From positions 1 through 64,000 of the forward strand of contig NZ_NRSJ01000019.1 in NCBI RefSeq assembly GCF_016584085.1: a DNA stretch of 64,000 nucleotides. The letters run 5' to 3'. The position numbers and the translations under genes were made by a program. This stretch comes from Halochromatium glycolicum. GTDB taxonomy: Bacteria > Pseudomonadota > Gammaproteobacteria > Chromatiales > Chromatiaceae. Every line of letters begins with the position of its first letter. Position 1 is the stretch's first letter. The notes beneath the pieces were generated by a model. That model saw only the letters and a program-made list of their open reading frames with translations. It made no database searches and was not told the origin of the DNA. Positions 1 through 13,748 of the stretch are shown one piece after another.

Positions 1-240
1 CGCGCAGCAGTCCCGCGACGCTGAGGTGCTGGCGTGAGAACGGACCACTCATCAATACCTGCCTCGCAGCTTGAGAAGGTCGTGGCAGTATACTGATTCG
101 GCTTCAAAAGTTTACGAAAGATTTTTTTCGGCTCAAAGCCAACTTATTGTTTCTAAAGCAGATATTTTTGCGGCGGGAATTGCTGGCTTAATGCCTGAAG
201 CAATGGACGAAGCCATCTGCCCATCTGCCGGGCGTCCGAC

Positions 241-2292
241 TCAGCGGTCGGGCACGTTCTCGCGCAGCTCCTGCAACCAGATCGTCGCCTCGGCATCGCT
301 CGGCGCGCGCCAGTCGCCGCGCGGTGAGAGCGAGCCGCCGGAGCCGACCTTGGGGCCGTTCGGCATACAGCTGCGCTTGAATTGACTGAACTGGAAGAAG
401 CGCAGCAGGAACACATCGAGCCAGTGCTTGATCTCGGCGAGGTCGTACTGATTGCGGCGCTCGGGGGGCAGGTCGTCGGGCCATTCGCCCTGTCTCTTGT
501 CATGCCAGGCATGCCAGGCGAGGAAGGCGACCTTGCTCGGCCGCAGGCCGTAGCGGGTGATCCAGTAGCTGTTGAAGTCCTGCAGCTCGTAGGGGCCGAT
601 CTTGGCCTCGGTGCTCTGCAATCCGCCCGCTTCGGCGGCATCGGCCGGCACCAGCTCGGGCGAGATCTCGGTGTCGAGGATCGCCTGCAGGGTCTGGTTG
701 GTCGAGGTGTCGAACTGCCGGCTCGCGATGACCCAGCGGATCAAGTATTGGATCAGCGTCTTCGGCACCGAGGCGTTGACGTTGTAATGCGACATCTGAT
801 CGCCGACGCCGTAGGTGGACCAGCCGAGCGCGATCTCGGAGAGGTCGCCGGTGCCGAGCACCAGTCCGTGATGGTGGTTCGCGAGCCGAAACAGGTGTGA
901 GGTGCGCTCGCCGGCCTGGACGTTCTCGAAGGTGACGTCGTAGACCGGCTCGCCCTCAGCGAACGGGTGCGCGAGATCGGCGAGCATCTGCCGGCACGAA
1001 GGGCGGATGTCGAGCTCGCTGGCATTGGTGCCGAGTGCCTGCATCAGCGCCAGCGCGTTGGCGTGCGTCTCGCTGCTGGTCGCGAAGCCGGGCATCGTGT
1101 AGGCGAAGATATTGGTCCGCGGCAGGCCGAGCCGGTCCATCGTGCGCGCAGCGACCAGCAGGGCCTGGGTCGAGTCGAGGCCGCCCGATACGCCGATGAT
1201 GAGGCGCTCGATACCAGTCGCGCGAAGCCGCTGGGCGAGGCCCTGCACCTGGATGTTGTAGGCCTCGAAGCAGCGCTCATCGCGCGCGCCGCTGGCAGCC
1301 GGGATCTGCGGGAAGCGGGCGACCGCGCGCCGCAGGCCAAGATCGCCGCCCGGAAGCTCGGGGGCGAAGCGGACCCGTCGCATCGGCCGCAGCTGCTCGC
1401 GATAGCGCTGGGCACTGTCATTGAAGCTGGTCGTGCGCAGCCGCTCTTGCTGGATACGCTCCAGGTCGATGTCGGCGCTGATGAGCTGCTCGGCTGGTGC
1501 GAAGCGCTCGGACTGCGCAAGCAGGCGGTCCTGCTCGAAGATGACCGCGTGGCCGTCCCAGGCCAGGTCGGTGGTCGATTCACCGGGTCCCGCGGCCGAG
1601 TAGAGGTAGGCGGCAATGCACTTGCCGGACTGCGCCGCGCACAGGTCGTTGCGGTATTCGGCCTTGCCGATCGTGATGTTGCTCGCGGATAGGTTGAGCA
1701 GCACGGTCGCGCCGGCCAGCGCGGCGTAGGTGCTCGGCGGGATCGGCGCCCAGAGGTCCTCACAGAGCTCCATGTGCAGCGTCAGCCCGGGCAGATTGCT
1801 GGCCTCGAACAGCAGATCGGTCCCGACCGGGACCTGTTGGCCGAGCAGCTCGGTCTCCGTTGAGATCAGCGCATCGGCGGCCGCGAACTGGCGCTTCTCA
1901 TAGAACTCGCGATAGCTCGGCAGGTAAGACTTCGGCGTGACGCCGAGCACCCGCCCGGCATGGACGGCGACCGCGCAATTGAACAGCCGGCCGTCGATCC
2001 GAAGCGGCAGGCCGACCGCGAGCAGCGGTCGCAGCGACGCGCTGGCCGCGACGACCTGCTCAAGCGCCGCGAGCGCGGCGTCGAGCAGAGGCTGTTGATG
2101 GAAGAGGTCGTCGTTGGTGTAGGCGGTGAGCCCAAGCTCCGGGAAGAGCGCGATCAGCGCGCCTTCGTCATCGGCACGCTGCGCCAGGGCCAGGGTCGCC
2201 TCCGCATTGGCGGCGGGATGGGCGATCCGGACCGGCGGCACACAGACCGCCGCCCGGACCAGGCCCTGGTGATAGAGATTGAAGAAGCGCAC
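241..2292 (-). CDS. nadE: Glutamine-dependent NAD(+) synthase
   Basis: Final step of NAD synthesis: ATP-dependent amidation of deamido-NAD using ammonia from glutamine, in the cytosol. The 683-residue protein has the two-domain glutamine-dependent architecture. Residues about 1-290 form a nitrilase-type glutaminase domain with a visible Glu-Lys-Cys triad: E52 in FPELGL, K121 in TPKSYLPSY and C177 in HMELCEDLW. Residues about 340-650 are the synthetase domain with the pyrophosphate-binding SGGLDS loop at 369-374. Length is normal for this long class, so no truncation is suspected. The gene lies 2 bp downstream of the garB stop codon on the same strand and may be co-transcribed with it, linking NAD supply to an NADH-using reductase; that link is inference. 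Confidence 0.95.
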   Translation of the reverse strand: MRFFNLYHQGLVRAAVCVPPVRIAHPAANAEATLALAQRADDEGALIALFPELGLTAYTNDDLFHQQPLLDAALAALEQVVAASASLRPLLAVGLPLRIDGRLFNCAVAVHAGRVLGVTPKSYLPSYREFYEKRQFAAADALISTETELLGQQVPVGTDLLFEASNLPGLTLHMELCEDLWAPIPPSTYAALAGATVLLNLSASNITIGKAEYRNDLCAAQSGKCIAAYLYSAAGPGESTTDLAWDGHAVIFEQDRLLAQSERFAPAEQLISADIDLERIQQERLRTTSFNDSAQRYREQLRPMRRVRFAPELPGGDLGLRRAVARFPQIPAASGARDERCFEAYNIQVQGLAQRLRATGIERLIIGVSGGLDSTQALLVAARTMDRLGLPRTNIFAYTMPGFATSSETHANALALMQALGTNASELDIRPSCRQMLADLAHPFAEGEPVYDVTFENVQAGERTSHLFRLANHHHGLVLGTGDLSEIALGWSTYGVGDQMSHYNVNASVPKTLIQYLIRWVIASRQFDTSTNQTLQAILDTEISPELVPADAAEAGGLQSTEAKIGPYELQDFNSYWITRYGLRPSKVAFLAWHAWHDKRQGEWPDDLPPERRNQYDLAEIKHWLDVFLLRFFQFSQFKRSCMPNGPKVGSGGSLSPRGDWRAPSDAEATIWLQELRENVPDR

Positions 2293-2294
2293 CG

Positions 2295-3656
2295 TCAGTC
2301 GCCGGTGTAGGGCTCCTTCAGCGTCACCAGCTCCTCGGCGCTGACCGGATGGATCGCGACCGTGTTGTCGAAGTCCGCCTTGGTCGCGCCCATCTTCACC
2401 GCGACCGCGAAGCCCTGCAGCATCTCGTCGACGCCGTCGCCGACCATGTGGACGCCGACCACCCGCTCCTCGTCGCCGGTGCAGACCAGCTTCATCGCGG
2501 TGCGCGGGCCCTTGTCGTTCAGCGCGTACTTCATCGGCGTAAAGGTGGTCTGGTAGATGGTCATCTTCTCGCCGGTCTCGCGCGCCTGCGCCTCGGTCAG
2601 GCCGACCGCGCCGACCGGCGGATGCGCGAATACCACAGTCGGGATGTCTTCGTAGACCAGCCTGCGCTCGGGCTGATCGTTGAACAGCCGCTCGGCCAGG
2701 CGCCGGCCGGCGGCGATCGCGACCGGGGTCAGCGGGTAGCGGCCGGTGATGTCGCCGAGCGCGTAGATGCCGGCGACATTGGTGTTCTGATAGGCGTCGG
2801 TCGGGATCACGCCGTTACGCTCGACCTCGATGCCGGCGGCCTCCAGGTTCAGATCATCGGTGTTCGGCCGGCGGCCGATGGCCCAGAGCACGGTGTCGAA
2901 ACCGGTCAGGGCGTTGCCGTCCTTGTCGAGCACGGCGATGCCGTCATCGCGCTGCTCGAGCGAACCGACCGCGAACGGCAGGTGCATCGCAACCCCATCC
3001 TCGGCGAGGTTGTGCGAGGCGGTCTCGCTGATGATCGGATCGAACACCTCGAGCACGCGCGACTCCAGCGCGACGATGGTGACCTCGGCGCCGAGTGATC
3101 GCATCACGCCGGCGAGCTCAACGCCGATGTAGCCGCCGCCGACCACGCAGACCTTCTTCGGCGCCTCCTCGAGCGCGAAGAAGCCGTCCGAGGTGATGCC
3201 GAGCTCGTGCCCCGGCACCGGCGGCACCATCGGCCGGCCGCCGGTCGCGATCACGATGTGCTCGGCGCTGTAGCGCTCGCCATCGACCTCGACGGTCTTG
3301 GCGTCAACGAACCGGGCATGGCCGCGGATCACGCTGAGGCCGAGCGATTCGGCATAGCCGTTCCAGTAATTGCGGATGCCGTCGATGGTCTGCTCGCGGC
3401 CGCTGACCAGGTGCTTCCAGTCGATGCCCTTGAGCTCGGCATCGACACCGAAATCCGGTGCCTTCTTGACCGCCTGGGCCAGCTCGGCGGCATACCACAT
3501 GATCTTCTTCGGCACGCAACCGACGTTGACGCAGGTCCCGCCGAGGGCCTTAGGCTCGATAACGGCGGTGCGCTTGCCATAGGCGGCGGCCTTCTCTGCG
3601 ACCGCGAGTCCGCCGCTGCCACCGCCAATGGCGATGAGATCGAAATGCTTGTCCAT
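2295..3656 (-). CDS. garB: Glutathione amide reductase / glutathione-disulfide reductase family flavoenzyme
   Basis: Pyridine-nucleotide disulfide reductase that regenerates the reduced glutathione-type thiol. The 453-residue form starts at 3656, where the sequence [10 protein letters not shown] follows a GAGGAG ribosome site; the longer upstream reading has no support. FAD-binding GGGSGG is at 11-16, the redox pair C42/C47 is in GGTCVNVGC, the NAD(P)-binding GGGYIG is at 173-178 and the catalytic C-terminal HPVSAEE is present. After the second strand of the NAD fold the sequence reads VALESR, with acidic E198 where NADPH-specific enzymes carry arginines. This favours NADH, as reported for GarB of Chromatium. 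The neighbouring Prx-Grx fusion supports the glutathione amide assignment. An ordinary glutathione reductase (gor) is the alternative. Confidence 0.78.
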   Translation of the reverse strand: MDKHFDLIAIGGGSGGLAVAEKAAAYGKRTAVIEPKALGGTCVNVGCVPKKIMWYAAELAQAVKKAPDFGVDAELKGIDWKHLVSGREQTIDGIRNYWNGYAESLGLSVIRGHARFVDAKTVEVDGERYSAEHIVIATGGRPMVPPVPGHELGITSDGFFALEEAPKKVCVVGGGYIGVELAGVMRSLGAEVTIVALESRVLEVFDPIISETASHNLAEDGVAMHLPFAVGSLEQRDDGIAVLDKDGNALTGFDTVLWAIGRRPNTDDLNLEAAGIEVERNGVIPTDAYQNTNVAGIYALGDITGRYPLTPVAIAAGRRLAERLFNDQPERRLVYEDIPTVVFAHPPVGAVGLTEAQARETGEKMTIYQTTFTPMKYALNDKGPRTAMKLVCTGDEERVVGVHMVGDGVDEMLQGFAVAVKMGATKADFDNTVAIHPVSAEELVTLKEPYTGD

Positions 3657-4116
3657 TACCTGCTCCTCGGATGCTGGTTCGGATTCTAGAGGGGTCGGGA
3701 TGATGATGCCTGACGCCCGCGATGATGCCAGCGGCGGGCGCCGATGCGCTGCAATGAGAGGTCGCCGCCGGTTCCGGTCGCCATGCGATCGAGCAATCGG
3801 CGGATGCGCGGCCGGGCTGCGCTGCTCAGAAGACCCGCGTCGCGGGGAGCGCTGCAAGCCCGATTCGGCATCATCGACGTTAGTATTCGGGACGGCGGCG
3901 GGGCGTCATCGACGCCCTCGCCAGCCGTCGGTTGGCCCGGCAGCGGTGGTGCCGGGTGTTTCAGCAGGTCCTATGCGCGCTGGGCCTTGCGGGCACTCCA
4001 GCGGGCGCGGTCGCCGCGCCCATCGCGGGTGGTGGCCCAGCGCGGGTGGCGGACAGGGCCGGGATGGACCGGGTGCTCCGTCCACCCCTATCGAGACCTA
4101 CGTCCGGCCGTCTCGC
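3657..4116. other. Intergenic region between garA and garB, no gene seen
   Basis: These 460 bases separate the garA stop from the garB start. Open frames here lack codon bias and ribosome sites. I see no repeat family member and no convincing promoter. The garB Shine-Dalgarno sequence lies at its left edge, about 3660-3668. Confidence 0.5.
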
Positions 4117-4851
4117 TCAGCGGCTCGCCAGCCACTTCTCGAGATCGTCGGAGCCGCCGACCTTCTCTCCGTTGATGAAGACCTGGGGCACCATGGTCGA
4201 GGCCGCGACAGCGCGCAGGGTCTCTTCGGTGTAGTCCTTGTTCAGCACCAGCTCTTCGAATTGCATGCCGGCGTCCTTCAGCATGTCCTTGGCCTTCGCA
4301 CAGAATGGGCAGCCGACGCGGGTGAAGACAGTGACGTCAGCCGGCTTCGGTGCATTCGGCGCGATATACTCGAGCATGGTGTCGGCGTCGGAGACGTGGA
4401 AGGGGTCACCCGGCTCCTCCGGCTCGATGAACATCTTCTCGATGGTGCCGTCCTTGACCAGCATCGAGTAGCGCCAGGAGCGCTTGCCGAAGCCAAGATC
4501 GTCCTTGTCGACCAGCAGGCCCATGCCCTCGGTGAACTCGCCGTTACCGTCCGGAATGAAGCGCAGGTTGTGGGCGTTCTCGTCTTCCTGCCAGGCCTTC
4601 ATCACGAAGCCGTCGTTGACCGACATGCAGACGATCTCATCGACACCGTGCTGCTTGAACACGGGCGCCAGCTGATTGAACCGTGGTACGTGGGTCGACG
4701 AGCAGGTCGGCGTGAAGGCGCCAGGCAGCGAGAAGACAATGACCGTCTTGCCCTTGAAGATGTCGTCGGTGGTGACGTCTTCCCAATCGCGGTCGGTACG
4801 GGTGCGGAAGGTAACGTTCGGGACCTTTTGGCCGGTACGGTCTTGCAGCAT
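4117..4851 (-). CDS. garA: Hybrid peroxiredoxin-glutaredoxin (glutathione amide-dependent peroxidase)
   Basis: Reduces hydroperoxides with electrons delivered through its own glutaredoxin domain. The 244-residue protein starts at 4851 ([10 protein letters not shown]); the 90 upstream residues of the longer frame look non-coding. Residues 1-165 are a Prx5-type peroxiredoxin with the peroxidatic C50 in GAFTPTC. Residues about 170-244 are a glutaredoxin with CPFC at 181-184 and a TMVP cis-proline loop. Such fusions are known from Haemophilus and Chromatium, where GarA works with GarB. Here garB lies downstream on the same strand, separated by 460 bp. The fusion call is firm; the thiol used (glutathione amide or glutathione) cannot be read from sequence. 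Confidence 0.88.
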   Translation of the reverse strand: MLQDRTGQKVPNVTFRTRTDRDWEDVTTDDIFKGKTVIVFSLPGAFTPTCSSTHVPRFNQLAPVFKQHGVDEIVCMSVNDGFVMKAWQEDENAHNLRFIPDGNGEFTEGMGLLVDKDDLGFGKRSWRYSMLVKDGTIEKMFIEPEEPGDPFHVSDADTMLEYIAPNAPKPADVTVFTRVGCPFCAKAKDMLKDAGMQFEELVLNKDYTEETLRAVAASTMVPQVFINGEKVGGSDDLEKWLASR

Positions 4852-5074
4852 GGTCGAGACTCCGTGGATGGTTGTCAAAATCTTGAGGGAAGCGGGCGAA
4901 CGCCTCGCTCGCCGCACAGAATGGGGTAAAAACCGCGAGCATCCAAATGGATTATTTGGATCATTGCGATCGATTTGGCCGATCGAGCGGTCTGGGTCGG
5001 AAGACCGCTGTCGATCGGTGGCAGCCTTGAGTCCGATCGTCGGCCGGATCGTAAGCTGCCCCGGGTTGAGTGTC
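4852..5074. other. Upstream region of garA, no gene seen
   Basis: This short leader region contains several GATCGATC-like words and a moderately AT-rich patch near 4945-4965 (TGGATTATTTGGATCATT). It probably carries the garA promoter. An OxyR site was looked for, but no spaced consensus was convincing. Confidence 0.35.
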
Positions 5075-5116
5075 GAAAACGAAACGGCCCCGCCGAAAAG
5101 CTTTCCGGCAGGGCCG
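5075..5116 (-). terminator. Rho-independent terminator of the small secreted-protein gene
   Basis: Read on the minus strand, an 11-bp stem (CGGCCCTGCCG pairing with CGGCGGGGCCG, one G-T wobble) closes a loop around AAAGCTTTT and is followed by TTTCGTTTTCG. It lies 57 bp past the stop codon at 5173, on the strand of that gene and upstream of garA. Confidence 0.7.
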
Positions 5117-5172
5117 ATCACGAGGCGGCCTCATCACCAAGGCCGGGGCCGTCAGGCATCGATGCGGAAGAC

Positions 5173-5331
5173 TTAGGCCATCGGCTGTGCGGGGACCATG
5201 ACTGCGGCAGTATCGCCCTTCTTCTTGCCGTCGCAGCTCTTGCCGTCGCCGGCCAGAGCGCTACCGGCACCAGCGGCCAAGGTCAAACCGAACAGCAGTG
5301 CAGTGCTTAGGCTCAGGATACGCAGCTTCAT
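5173..5331 (-). CDS. Small secreted lysine-rich protein, unknown function
   Basis: A 52-residue protein starting MKLRILSLST, preceded by GAGGTGATCCC as ribosome site. Residues 1-27 form a clear signal peptide (positive start, LLFGLTLAAGAGS core, cleavage likely after ALA). The mature part is only about 25 residues, with DGKSCDGKKKGD and a single cysteine. A good terminator follows, so it is probably a discrete monocistronic gene. I do not recognise a family. It may be a periplasmic metal- or anion-interacting peptide, but nothing shows this directly. Confidence 0.7.
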   Translation of the reverse strand: MKLRILSLSTALLFGLTLAAGAGSALAGDGKSCDGKKKGDTAAVMVPAQPMA

Positions 5332-5635
5332 TGGGATCACCTCATTCGCGGTCGACGTCGGTTTCTTTCTGGGGTAGCGGGGGCCAACGGACCCCGGCAC
5401 GCTCTCTAGATGAGTGCACGCCGCCGCGTCACAACCCCGGATCGGATGCGGGAGGCAAGCTCCCTATCGATGCGCGCAGAATCGAATCTTGTGATGCGGC
5501 TCCGGCTGGGAGTTGATGCGGCTGTCCAGTGTCCGGTTGGTTGAGACCGATCTTCCAGACCGCATCGAGCTAGGATGCGCCATTCGGCCCGGCAGCGGTC
5601 TCACGGGAGTCGCATGCTCCACTCTGGAGAAGGTT

Positions 5636-7356
<1,721 letters not shown>

Positions 7357-7501
7357 CTACCACTGCGGCGCCGGCGCGTGCTGGTCGCCGCGATTGTAGC
7401 GAGAGCGACCGCGCCACGACCGATCGAATTTGCGCCCGAGCAGCGCTCGGCCGCCTCACATGCCCCGAATTCAACCCGCTAACGACAGGTGATCATCACC
7501 C

Positions 7502-9466
<1,965 letters not shown>

Positions 9467-9520
9467 GGCTGGTACGCCTGTGGGATTTGCCGCTTGATGC
9501 CTGATCAGGGATGACCTCCC

Positions 9521-9555
9521 GCGGGGAAGCGCCGTGCAAGCGCGGTGCTTCCCGC
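9521..9555 (+). terminator. Hairpin downstream of htpG, weak terminator candidate
   Basis: GCGGGGAAGCGCCG pairs imperfectly with CGGTGCTTCCCGC. There is no U-tract after it, so termination is doubtful. It lies exactly where the VapC-like remnant begins. Confidence 0.3.
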
Positions 9556-9863
9556 TGCCGGTGCAGGCTCGTGCCGGGCTGCCCGGGCCGCTGATCACCA
9601 ACCTCGCGGTGATCACCGAGGTGGTCTACGTGCTGGATTTCGCCGCTCAGGCGCAGCGGGACTTCCTGCTCTGGGCGGAATCCGCGCTGGTGCTGGAGAC
9701 CGAGACGGTGAGCGACCTGCCGGCGGATTTCGCCGATGCGTCCCTGGTCGCGCTGTGCGAGCGGCGACGGATCACTCGAGTTGCCAGCGTCGATTCCGAC
9801 TTCACTGTCTACCGGATGCAGGATCGGCGCGGTTTCAGCAATCTTTTTCATGCGCCCGGCTGA
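9534..9863 (+). pseudogene. VapC-like PIN-domain remnant, N-terminus missing
   Basis: The translated tail matches the C-terminal two thirds of type II toxin PIN domains: a PLITNLAVITEVVY segment, then ADFADASLVALCERR, then ITRVASVDSDFTVYR, which carries the late acidic residues. The expected first 30-40 residues, with the first catalytic Asp in an LLDTGP-like motif, are absent; the stretch in front is a hairpin-rich spacer after htpG. No antitoxin gene is adjacent. Without its first metal ligand it should not be an active RNase. The call as a truncated toxin rests on motif resemblance read by eye. Confidence 0.6.
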
Positions 9864-9918
9864 GCCCCTCCTGAATGGAGCTGTGTGGTCCACATGCCTG
9901 ATTGCGAACTGATTGGCG

Positions 9919-9976
9919 CTAACGTTCATGGCACGGCGCCACCCCGGACGATGAATCCCGCGTGATTCACGGTAAC
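9919..9976 (-). repeat. R1 dispersed palindromic repeat, copy 2
   Basis: Inverted copy beginning CTAACGTTCATGGCACGG and ending GATTCACGGTAAC. Both hairpins are intact. The remaining bases from 9977 to 10306 show no gene or further repeat that I can support. Confidence 0.85.
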
Positions 9977-10306
9977 CCGCTACGCTGCGGCGTGGTTTGT
10001 CCTGATCGAGGCCCCTTCCACCGTGAAGAAGTCTTTGGGAGTGGCCGTGTCACGCGACGGCCGAGCAAATGCGGTACGACGTTGATCGCGCCTGAACTGC
10101 TAGACTTCGAGCACGATTGCTTCCGTGCCGGCGCCGCTGCGACCGGGTCTCTGCCGAGGGGGTGCCAACATCGCTCATCGTCTCTTCTGCAACAGGCCTC
10201 GGCCAGGGCTGATAGCGGGCCGCGCTGACGTTGTTTTCCGGCATGAACTGCGTCCCGACGCGTGGCACGATGCGCGGTTTGGCCCCGCTGATCGGGCAGT
10301 AAGCAG

Positions 10307-10819
10307 ATGACGGACGCACCGCTGATCGTTGGCTGGCGCGAATGGGTGGGCCTGCCGGGGCTTGGCCTTCCGCTGATCAAGGCCAAGGTCGATACCGGTG
10401 CGCGCACCTCGGCGTTGCATGCGTTCGAGTTGGAGCGGTTTGTCCAGGACGGTAACGACTGGGTGCGCTTTTCGGTGCATCCGTTGCAGGGCCGGGATGA
10501 TCTGATCGTGCGCTGCGCCGCGCCACTGCTCGATCAGCGCCCTGTGACCGACTCGGGCGGGCATCGCGAGGAGCGCCCCGTGATCACCGCGACGCTTGCG
10601 CTCGGTGCCGAGCGTTGGCCGGTCGAGTTGACCCTGACCGATCGCGACACGTTGCGCTTTCGGATGCTGGTCGGCCGGACCGCGCTTACCGGCCGCGCGC
10701 TGGTCGATGTGCGCCAATCTTTCCTGACCGGCCGCCGCCATGATCCGGCGGGTGCCTATATGAATGAGCGGTCGGGCGAGTCTGCGGACGCGCCAGACGG
10801 CCGCGGCGAGCTGCGCTGA
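10307..10819 (+). CDS. RimK-associated retropepsin-like putative aspartic/zinc protease (DUF785 family)
   Basis: A 170-residue cytosolic protein of the family annotated as ATP-dependent zinc protease, which is structurally retropepsin-like. The signature [12 protein letters not shown] is at about 28-39, with D29 as the presumed catalytic Asp in D-T-G. ILVGRTAL-like sequence ([20 protein letters not shown]) follows near residues 126-145, as in retropepsin-type folds. In many gammaproteobacteria this gene is next to rimK; no rimK is seen here. Instead it stands 112 bp upstream of the Cache/cyclase-like gene on the same strand. The C-terminal 20 residues are polar and probably unstructured. Confidence 0.82.
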   Translation: MTDAPLIVGWREWVGLPGLGLPLIKAKVDTGARTSALHAFELERFVQDGNDWVRFSVHPLQGRDDLIVRCAAPLLDQRPVTDSGGHREERPVITATLALGAERWPVELTLTDRDTLRFRMLVGRTALTGRALVDVRQSFLTGRRHDPAGAYMNERSGESADAPDGRGELR

Positions 10820-10931
10820 CGGTCTGGGTCTGGGTGAGGGGCGATCGACCCATCATCGCCGGCAGCGTTCGCGACCGCTTGGATCGGCGTCCGCTCGCGC
10901 GCCAGAGCCATCAACGGGCGGAGGAGCCTTG

Positions 10932-13118
10932 ATGATCCGAAGCTATAAGGTCGCCTTCGTGGTGTTGTTCGTGGGCCTGCTGGTGGCCACGATCCTGGCG
11001 GTCTCGGTCAACGGTTACAGTCAGGCGACCCGGGTCTCGCTGGACCTGTCCGCCGACATCGTCGCGGAGATGTCGGCGAACGTGGTCGCAAGGGCCTCGG
11101 ACCTGTTCGAGGCGGCGCGTGACCTGGCCGAGATCAACGCCGCGGTCGTCAGCGAGCAGGGTCTCGCCGACGAACAGTCGCTCCTCGGGCTGTTCGGACG
11201 GCAGCTCAAGGTGATGCCCGAGATAGAGTCGATCTACGTGGGCGGTGCGGACGGTGATTTCATCCAGGTCCGCGTCGCCCCGCAGCTGGCGAGCCGGGTG
11301 ATCCGCCGTCCCGGTGGCAAGACTGCGGGGGAGCCGAGCGAGCGGTGGGTCTATCGGAATCAGGCCTTCGAGCCGATTGCCCATATCAACGGTGAGGCCG
11401 ACTACGATCCGCGCGTGCGGGTCTGGTACAAGCAGGCGGTCGAGCAGACGGGGCTGCAGTGGTCACCGGTGTATCGTTTCGCGTCGAGCGAGCAGCATGG
11501 CATCAGCGCCTCAATCGCGGTTCGGCACAGCGACGGTTCCCTGCTGGGGGTGGTCGGCGTCGATATCTCGCTCGGCAGTCTGTCGAGCTTCCTGACCAAG
11601 CAGCATATCGCCCGCGGCGGCGTGGCGTTGATCGTCGGCCCTGACGGCAAGCTGATCGCCTATCCGCACGACGTCGAGCTCGAGGCGGATCGCCCCCAGC
11701 AGGATGGTCTGCCGAGCATCGATGACCTGCGTGAACGCTGGATCGCGGAGGCCTATCACCGGGATCAGGCGGGTCAGGCGAGGCGCTCCGGAATCAATCA
11801 GGCCTCGTACCAGCTGACACGCACCGCTGGAAAGACCTATCTCAGCCATCAGCACCTGTTCCCGTCCGCGGTCGCAGACGACTGGCGGTTGCTGATGGTG
11901 GTGCCCGAGGCGTCGTTGCTCGAGGCCGCGCGGCGGGTGTTCAGCAAGTCTGCGGCGATCACCTTCATCCTGGTCGTCGTCGCGGCGATCGCCGTCGCCT
12001 ATCTCGCATCGCGGCTGTTCCAGCCGCTGCGCCGGCTGGTCAACAATACCGAACTGATCCGGGAATTCCGCTTCGCCGAGGTCGAGCGGGTGCCGTCGCA
12101 GTTCGCCGAGATCAAGGCCATGGACGAGGCGATCTGGAAGATGAGTCAGGGGCTGCGCTCGCTCGAGAAGTTCGTCCCGGTCGATGTCGGTCGCAAGCTG
12201 ATCCAGTCCGGTAAGCGGGTCGAGCCGGCCGCCGAGGTGCGTGAGCTCTCGCTGCTCTTCACCGGGGCCTCGAACCTCGCGAACCTCTGCGAGGCGCTGC
12301 CCGCGGAGCGGATCATCGAGCTGTTGGGACGTCAGCTCGACGTCTTTACCGTGGTGATCCTGCGCCACAAAGGGACCATCGATAATTTCCTCGGTGAGAG
12401 TATCTTTGCGTTCTGGGGCGCGCCGGTCGAGATCGAGGACGGTGTGGATCGCGCCTGCCGCGCCGCGCTGGCCTGCCGCGATGCCGAAGCCGCGCTCCAG
12501 GCCGAGTGGGCGAAGACGCTGCCGGCCGGCGAGATGGCACCGCCGCCGAATCTGTACTCGGTGCATCATGGGCGGGCGATTGTCGGTGCCATCGGCTCGC
12601 GGCAGCGTATGAGCTGGACCGCGATCGGAGACAACGTCGCGCTCGGCTGGGATCTGCATCAGCTCAACAGGCGCTATGGGACCCGGATCATTATCAGCGG
12701 CGCGGTGCAGCGCGAGGTCGCGGACCGCTACTGGACGCGCCGACTCGACGTGCTGCCGCTGGACAGTGGCGAGCGCAAGCTCGAGGTGTTCGAGCTGATC
12801 GATACGCGGGAGCATCCGCTGCCGCCGGCGCAACTGGAGGCGATCAGGGCCTATGAGGAGGGGCTCGAGGCGCTGCTCGAAGGGGCATGGGATCGCGCCG
12901 AGTCGATCCTGACACCGCTTGCCGAGCGCCACCCGGACGATGCCGCGGTTGCATTGATGCTCTCGCGCTGTGGGACGCGCGATGCCTGCTTCTGGCCGGG
13001 GCTCGCCGGTCCGCGGGACGATATGCTCGCCGGACCCTTCGCGGCACGGGCCGTGGCCTCGCCGGGGCTGAGCGTCGGGCATGCAGAGGACGACGACAAA
13101 ACCGAGCCCGGAGCCTGA
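10932..13118 (+). CDS. Cache-sensor membrane protein with degenerate class III adenylate/guanylate cyclase domain
   Basis: A 728-residue inner-membrane sensor. It starts at 10932 behind a GGAGGAG site; the longer frame from 10764 overlaps the preceding gene and is rejected. Domains: TM1 about 8-26, an extracytoplasmic double-Cache-like domain about 35-330 (RVWYKQA and GVVGVDISL are typical), TM2 341-363, a HAMP-like linker and a cyclase homology domain about 436-600, then a helical tail. Several catalytic positions are altered: G445 where the first metal Asp is expected (FTGAS), N485 for the purine-specifying Lys, E489 for the second metal Asp (GES), A570 for the Asn and D574 for the transition-state Arg. 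It is probably a pseudo-cyclase that binds nucleotide or transmits signals without catalysis. Confidence 0.88.
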   Translation: MIRSYKVAFVVLFVGLLVATILAVSVNGYSQATRVSLDLSADIVAEMSANVVARASDLFEAARDLAEINAAVVSEQGLADEQSLLGLFGRQLKVMPEIESIYVGGADGDFIQVRVAPQLASRVIRRPGGKTAGEPSERWVYRNQAFEPIAHINGEADYDPRVRVWYKQAVEQTGLQWSPVYRFASSEQHGISASIAVRHSDGSLLGVVGVDISLGSLSSFLTKQHIARGGVALIVGPDGKLIAYPHDVELEADRPQQDGLPSIDDLRERWIAEAYHRDQAGQARRSGINQASYQLTRTAGKTYLSHQHLFPSAVADDWRLLMVVPEASLLEAARRVFSKSAAITFILVVVAAIAVAYLASRLFQPLRRLVNNTELIREFRFAEVERVPSQFAEIKAMDEAIWKMSQGLRSLEKFVPVDVGRKLIQSGKRVEPAAEVRELSLLFTGASNLANLCEALPAERIIELLGRQLDVFTVVILRHKGTIDNFLGESIFAFWGAPVEIEDGVDRACRAALACRDAEAALQAEWAKTLPAGEMAPPPNLYSVHHGRAIVGAIGSRQRMSWTAIGDNVALGWDLHQLNRRYGTRIIISGAVQREVADRYWTRRLDVLPLDSGERKLEVFELIDTREHPLPPAQLEAIRAYEEGLEALLEGAWDRAESILTPLAERHPDDAAVALMLSRCGTRDACFWPGLAGPRDDMLAGPFAARAVASPGLSVGHAEDDDKTEPGA

Positions 13119-13121
13119 TTC

Positions 13122-13667
13122 GTGAATGCCAATGACGAGCAAGCGCTCGACCAGGCCATGGAACGGTTCGCTGGTCTGATCAAACGCATCGATGCGCGTC
13201 AAAGCCGGATCGAGGCGCGAGTTGCGCTGCTCTACCAGCTGCTGTTCGGGGCCGTGATCGTGCTGGTCGCGTCCCTGTCGTTCCTGACCATCATCCTGTC
13301 GAGGCAGATCCCGGATGCCACCGCTGCCGTGACCGGGCTCAATGAGCACTTCGCGCAGGTTGCCGACCACATGGACGCGATGGAGCGCTCGGTCCGGGTG
13401 ATCGATCAGGGGGTCAGCGAACTGCCTGAGGTCATCCGCCATGTCGACCAGATGCACGGCGGGGTCGCGTTCATGTCCCAGGACGTCACCGAGATCGCCG
13501 GTGCCATCGGTACGATCGATGCCAGCATGGGGACGATGACCACGAGCCTAGCCGATATGCGCCAGTCGTTTCAGGTGATGGAGCAAACGGTGCAGCGAAT
13601 GGGCCAGGATGTGAACCACCTCTCCCAGCCGATGCGCATGTTCAACTGGATGAATCCGTTCCGCTGA
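13122..13667 (+). CDS. Single-pass membrane coiled-coil protein, unknown function (paralogue of next gene)
   Basis: A 181-residue protein beginning at a GTG codon 3 bp after the cyclase-like stop, so translationally linked to it. Residues 1-35 are charged and cytoplasmic, about 40-62 form one membrane helix (LLFGAVIVLVASLSFLTIIL), and residues 70-170 are long amphipathic heptads rich in Met, Val and Asp that should form a periplasmic coiled coil. The pattern of short repeated helices resembles the next gene. No enzyme motif is present. Location suggests a partner or signal relay for the Cache protein; this is inference. Confidence 0.75.
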   Translation: MNANDEQALDQAMERFAGLIKRIDARQSRIEARVALLYQLLFGAVIVLVASLSFLTIILSRQIPDATAAVTGLNEHFAQVADHMDAMERSVRVIDQGVSELPEVIRHVDQMHGGVAFMSQDVTEIAGAIGTIDASMGTMTTSLADMRQSFQVMEQTVQRMGQDVNHLSQPMRMFNWMNPFR

Positions 13668-13748
13668 GTCGGGCTGGCCAGCACTCGCTGAAGCTGTGTG
13701 CGCGGCCGGGTCCGGCGCCGGCGGGTCGCCCCCGTAATCGAGGCTGCC

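Noticed and set aside
1..36. Tail of a possible plus-strand gene ending with TGA at 34-36
   Set aside because: Only eleven codons are visible, too little to judge.
967..1692. 241-codon plus-strand frame inside nadE
   Set aside because: Complementary-strand shadow of a gene with complete catalytic motifs.
4900..4990. OxyR-type site upstream of the peroxiredoxin gene
   Set aside because: GATC-rich words are present, but the four spaced ATAG-like half sites are not.
10764..10931. N-terminal extension of the cyclase-like protein
   Set aside because: It overlaps the retropepsin-like gene and lacks a ribosome site. A strong GGAGGAG precedes the ATG at 10932, directly followed by the TM1 segment.
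11511..13457. 648-codon minus-strand frame opposite the Cache/cyclase-like gene
   Set aside because: Its composition is Arg/Asp/His-rich without domains, and the plus-strand protein has clear helices, a Cache domain and a cyclase fold.
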